Part shown: positions 61,867 to 64,000 of the stretch, piece after piece | How the letters are laid out: each line of letters opens with the position of its first letter | Numbering within the stretch: position 1 is the stretch's first letter | Assembly: GCA_017470055.1 (NCBI GenBank) | Contig: JAFUFD010000088.1 | Span: 165,723-229,722, forward strand | Source: Prevotella sp. | GTDB taxonomy: Bacteria; Bacteroidota; Bacteroidia; Bacteroidales; Bacteroidaceae | DNA length: 64,000 bases | Direction: 5' to 3' | Program-made: the position numbers and the translations under genes | Notes under the pieces: model-generated | The model's input: only the letters and a program-made list of their open reading frames with translations | Told to the model about the DNA's origin: nothing | Database searches by the model: none

Positions 61867-62481
61867 TTATTTAATGATAACCTTTTTACCGTTCACGATA
61901 TACATTCCGTTGGTGGGATTCTCTACACGACGACCGTTCAAGTCATAGTATGTTGCATTCTCTGTCGGTGATTTCACAGTCTGGTCAATTGAAGTTGCCA
62001 TACCGTCTATGCCAATAAACTCACGGGCAAGCGAGTTGTCAACCTTGATATATGCCTTGTTGGCTGGGATATTCAAACCACTGCTGACTTTATAGAATCC
62101 CAAATCGTTTGTCAGGTTCGCAAGTGCATAGTAGGTGTAGCCACTCTCTTGCGTCACAGCCGTATTACTACCTAGCAGTGAGTTGCCGGCATAGTCGCCT
62201 GTGCTAGGTGTAGCGGTATAGGTTAAGGTAACTTCCGATGTTGACGAACTCAACACCACAGCCTCGCCAGCCTTAATAATCTTGCTGCCAGTGTCCGTTA
62301 GCGTAATCGTGGAACCACTTAGTTCTGCCTTATATACGGTTGTGTTGTCGTCAACTTTCACATTGGCATTGTCATTATAATATGTCGCCCAATTAGCACC
62401 TTCGGCTAATGTGGTCGTCAGGGCTGCGGGATTGGGCATTACTACTATTTTATTTGCGTAACGATACCACGAAGCCGCCAA
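61867..62481 (-). pseudogene. C-terminal remnant of a large Prevotella-type surface protein
   Basis: 204 codons are open, but no signal peptide or good start exists (first ATG at 62439; the frame begins with TTG). The sequence is a typical C-terminal module: ANWATYYNDNANVKVDDNTT, 'AELSGSTITLTDTGSKIIKAGEAVVL', 'GDYAGNSLLGSNTAV', 'YTYYALANLTNDLGFYKVSSG', 'IPANKAYIKVDN', then ENATYYDLNGRRVENPTNGM ending YIVNGKKVIIK, the terminal sorting-type tail of many Prevotella surface enzymes and adhesins. The rest of the gene upstream is lost, with a hairpin at 62488-62513 near the break. Alternatively it could still be made from an unusual start, but export would then fail. Confidence 0.6.
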
Positions 62482-62487
62482 ACGCCG

Positions 62488-62513
62488 GAATACTGATAAT
62501 TTTCGCAGTATTC
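62488..62513. repeat. 8-bp hairpin at the break of the surface-protein remnant
   Basis: GAATACTG at 62488-62495 and CAGTATTC at 62506-62513 pair perfectly around a 10-base AT-rich loop. It sits 7 bases beyond the end of the recognisable remnant frame. Confidence 0.55.
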
Positions 62514-62547
62514 AGGGAGAAGTGACGATAATCTGCGGGATTTTTTG

Positions 62548-62555
62548 TACCTTTG
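62548..62555 (+). promoter_or_regulatory. -7 box of the 30-residue gene and AlkZ-like gene
   Basis: TACCTTTG, about 20 bases before the ATG at 62575. No clear -33. Confidence 0.5.
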
Positions 62556-62574
62556 CACTAACTTTGCCGTTGAT

Positions 62575-62667
62575 ATGTACAACAAGAAGATACCCATAGA
62601 CACCAGTTGCGGCTTCCGCCCAAGGATGGAAGAGATTCTGAAGGAGAAGTGTGCAGATATATTATAA
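62575..62667 (+). CDS. 30-residue open frame upstream of the AlkZ-like gene
   Basis: ATG at 62575, TAA at 62665-62667. It encodes MYNKKIPIDTSCGFRPRMEE plus ILKEKCADIL. The start 'MYxKKIPxDxxCG' is reminiscent of the N-terminus of HxlR-type regulators, but the wing is missing, so it may be the stub of a degraded regulator or a leader peptide. It lies behind a -7 box and 13 bases before the glycosylase ATG. Confidence 0.4.
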   Translation: MYNKKIPIDTSCGFRPRMEEILKEKCADIL

Positions 62668-62680
62668 TGAATAAGTGACG

Positions 62681-63718
62681 ATGAATCCAGTATCAATCCG
62701 ACTTCTCAATCAACAGTTGGCTGCGCCTCAGTTTGGCAGTTCTGCTGAGGTGGTGAGCCACATGGGAGCCATGCAAGCCCAAGACTATCGCATGATGCGC
62801 TGGGCGGTGGCGATGCGGACAGGTAAACCATCGCACAAAGCCTTCAAGAAAGCATACGATGAGGGGACGATTATCCGTCTGCACCTGATGCGAGGCACCT
62901 GGCAATTGATATCAGCCGAGGACTATTGGTCATTTCTCGAACTATGCGCACCCAAGGCCATTGCTGTCACCCAAGGCTGGATGAGCAGCAACAAAGTTAC
63001 CATCCCTGATGACGAACTGATAAAGGTCCGGGGCATCTTGGAGCAGACTGCTGCTGACAAAGGGAGTGCCACGAAGGAGGACTTTGTGCAGTCGCTGGCG
63101 GAGAAAGGCATCCATATGGATAGTCACCGCCTGTCGTACCATATCCGCATGGCAGAAATGTCGGGAATCCTCTGTAGTGGCAATCTGCATCCGACAAAAG
63201 CGACATATACCCTCGCTACAGAGAAAGTAAAGAAGCCAACCTCCATAGACAGGGATGAAGCCCTGATGCGTTTCACCCGTAAGTATTTCCAGAGCCGCCA
63301 ACCGGCTACGTTGGAGGACTATGTGTGGTGGTCTGGACTGAATGTAAGCGAATGCAAGAAGGGTATAGAAATGTTAGGTGAAACGATTCGTAAGGAATCA
63401 TGGCAAGGTCGGGATTTCTACCTTACAGACGCTTGCCGTACACGAGGGTTCAGGAAAGGACAGGCTCTGTTGATACCTCCCTACGATGAATACCTCATTG
63501 GATATAAGAGCCGTGACGTTGTGCTCCCTGCAGCACATCGTCATCGGGCGTACAACAACTTCGGCATCTTCCAACCCGTCATAGCCAGCGACGGCATCAT
63601 CTGTGGCAATTGGTCACCATTTGAGGAAAAATGTCAGGCTGCGTTTTTCGATGGTGTGGATGTCTCTGATGCTGTCTTGGATGTGTGGCACAAATACATT
63701 CGATATAAAGGAAGATAG
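62681..63718 (+). CDS. AlkZ-like DNA glycosylase (HTH_42 winged-helix family)
   Basis: 345 residues from the ATG at 62681 (MNPVSIRLLNQQLAAPQFGS). The three-winged-helix HTH_42 pattern is clear: VVSHMGAMQAQDYRMMRWAV, TIIRLHLMRGTWQLISAEDY, a central 'MDSHRLSYHIRMAEMSGILC' and the C-terminal LIPPYDEYLIGYKSRDVVLP. In this family AlkZ removes bulky or cross-linking lesions (azinomycin B type) with a Q-x-Q motif, while E. coli YcaQ (AlkX) has Q-x-D. Here Q32-A33-Q34 gives the AlkZ form. It may protect against a DNA-damaging natural product; activity unproved. Confidence 0.75.
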   Translation: MNPVSIRLLNQQLAAPQFGSSAEVVSHMGAMQAQDYRMMRWAVAMRTGKPSHKAFKKAYDEGTIIRLHLMRGTWQLISAEDYWSFLELCAPKAIAVTQGWMSSNKVTIPDDELIKVRGILEQTAADKGSATKEDFVQSLAEKGIHMDSHRLSYHIRMAEMSGILCSGNLHPTKATYTLATEKVKKPTSIDRDEALMRFTRKYFQSRQPATLEDYVWWSGLNVSECKKGIEMLGETIRKESWQGRDFYLTDACRTRGFRKGQALLIPPYDEYLIGYKSRDVVLPAAHRHRAYNNFGIFQPVIASDGIICGNWSPFEEKCQAAFFDGVDVSDAVLDVWHKYIRYKGR

Positions 63719-63801
63719 AGAGAAGATTATCAGCAAAATTTTGCGAATTCTTTAAAAATCAGTCGGTAACTGAAGAGTGGTCAGTCGGTAGGTGATTACT
63801 T
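63719..63801. repeat. Short intergenic stretch with 22-bp-spaced direct repeats
   Basis: TCAGTCGGTA occurs at 63759-63768 and 63781-63790, exactly 22 bases apart. GCAAAATTTTGC at 63732-63743 is a perfect 12-bp palindrome. No gene. Confidence 0.55.
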
Positions 63802-64000
63802 TCAAGGTGTTTGTGGCTTACAAACGGGGTGAATGTAAGCCACAAACGACTCGTTTGAACGTAAACTTTCAAGATAGAAGTGCAATTTCTTGGGAGTAGA
63901 AATAGACTCCCTCTCCGCAGGACTCAGACGTTCTCGGAGCGTAGCGATGAGGTTGTCTGAGTCCTGTGGAGAGGAAAAATCAATCAGCAATGCAAATAAA
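63802..64000 (-). CDS. C-terminal end of an unidentified protein, 5' end outside window
   Basis: The - strand frame ends with TGA at 63802-63804 and stays open to the right edge (reading LFALLIDFSSPQDSDNLIAT at the edge), so it is probably the end of a gene lying outside. The tail reads LRERLSPAERESISTPKKLH then FYLESLRSNESFVAYIHPVC and KPQTP. I do not recognise it. The last 13 codons contain a perfect 14-bp inverted repeat (63809-63822 with 63834-63847). Whether it is a true coding end is uncertain. Confidence 0.4.
   Translation of the reverse strand, partial: LFALLIDFSSPQDSDNLIATLRERLSPAERESISTPKKLHFYLESLRSNESFVAYIHPVCKPQTP
63809..63847. repeat. Perfect 14-bp inverted repeat with 11-base loop
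   Basis: GTTTGTGGCTTACA at 63809-63822 and TGTAAGCCACAAAC at 63834-63847. No T-run follows on either strand, so it is not a standard terminator. It lies inside the 3' end of the edge-truncated frame. Confidence 0.8.

Noticed and set aside
1-64000. tRNA, rRNA, transposase or phage genes
   Set aside because: All gaps above about 100 bases were read; none holds a cloverleaf, rRNA-like sequence or mobile-element protein I can recognise. The repeats alone are not enough to call an insertion sequence.

Overview
The window looks like a chromosomal segment of a Bacteroidales bacterium, most likely Prevotellaceae (Prevotella/Segatella-like). The reasons are: Bacteroidota-type promoters (a -33 TTTG or TTG about 20 bases before a -7 TAnnTTTG) in front of many genes; protein families largely confined to this phylum (DUF4270, DUF4296, DUF3256, DUF4491, DUF4494, DUF5687-like, a FeoA-FeoB fusion, a short glycogen-synthase-like protein); a BspA-like leucine-rich-repeat protein; and a surface-protein C-terminus of the kind common in Prevotella. 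These are recognitions by eye. No database search was run. I see no rRNA, tRNA, CRISPR array, transposase, integrase or phage structural gene.

Layout. 1-8.4 kb is an AT-richer accessory stretch, all on the + strand: a beta-propeller protein cut by the left edge, two secreted proteins (one with LRRs), then a compact set of a zinc-ribbon membrane protein, a PD-(D/E)xK-like/DUF2971 fusion, a double-zinc-ribbon membrane protein, a membrane-anchored amidase and a lipoprotein. 8.35-9.11 kb holds no gene but is packed with hairpins and repeats, including four 22-bp tandem units whose relatives recur at 35.6-35.8 kb. An AbiE-like toxin/antitoxin pair follows (9.1-10.4 kb) with a divergent promoter region. 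10.6-22 kb is housekeeping: glmS, carAB, a response-regulator/histidine-kinase protein behind a palindromic promoter, galE and a UvrD/PcrA helicase. 22-25.9 kb has a 43-residue protein, DUF4270 lipoprotein and short GlgA on the - strand, divergent from panC-panD. 25.9-28.5 kb is a methylmalonyl-CoA module (mce, mmdA, a 49-residue OadG-tail-like protein, biotin carrier). 28.6-35.6 kb carries a TonB-dependent receptor, an acetyltransferase, wecB and feoAB.

35.8-41.1 kb (- strand) is ftsK, a LolA-like protein, DUF5687-like, DUF4491 and rlmH. 41.2-52.4 kb (+ strand) is a dense series of translation and envelope genes: 3'-5' exonuclease, rlmI, tilS, ileS, a cysteine-free DksA-like protein, lspA, DUF4296, a small overlapping gene, a nucleoside transporter, rsmE, DUF3256. 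After a possible small RNA come ispE, a Pif1/RecD-like helicase, a LolE/FtsX-type permease and an aminotransferase (- strand). 57.8-61.7 kb (+ strand) has a pseudokinase, DUF4494, a YggS-type PLP protein and a Na+/alanine symporter. The right end is accessory again: a surface-protein remnant, a 41-residue peptide with an unusually strong ribosome binding site, an AlkZ-like DNA glycosylase candidate and an edge-truncated frame overlapping an inverted repeat.

Several genes shorter than 60 codons were found by hand (22033-22164, 26359-26508, 61723-61848, 62575-62667). The most original material is the 3.7-7.8 kb zinc-ribbon/nuclease/amidase cassette, the dispersed repeat with 22-bp units, and the out-of-frame overlap at 49.65-49.83 kb.
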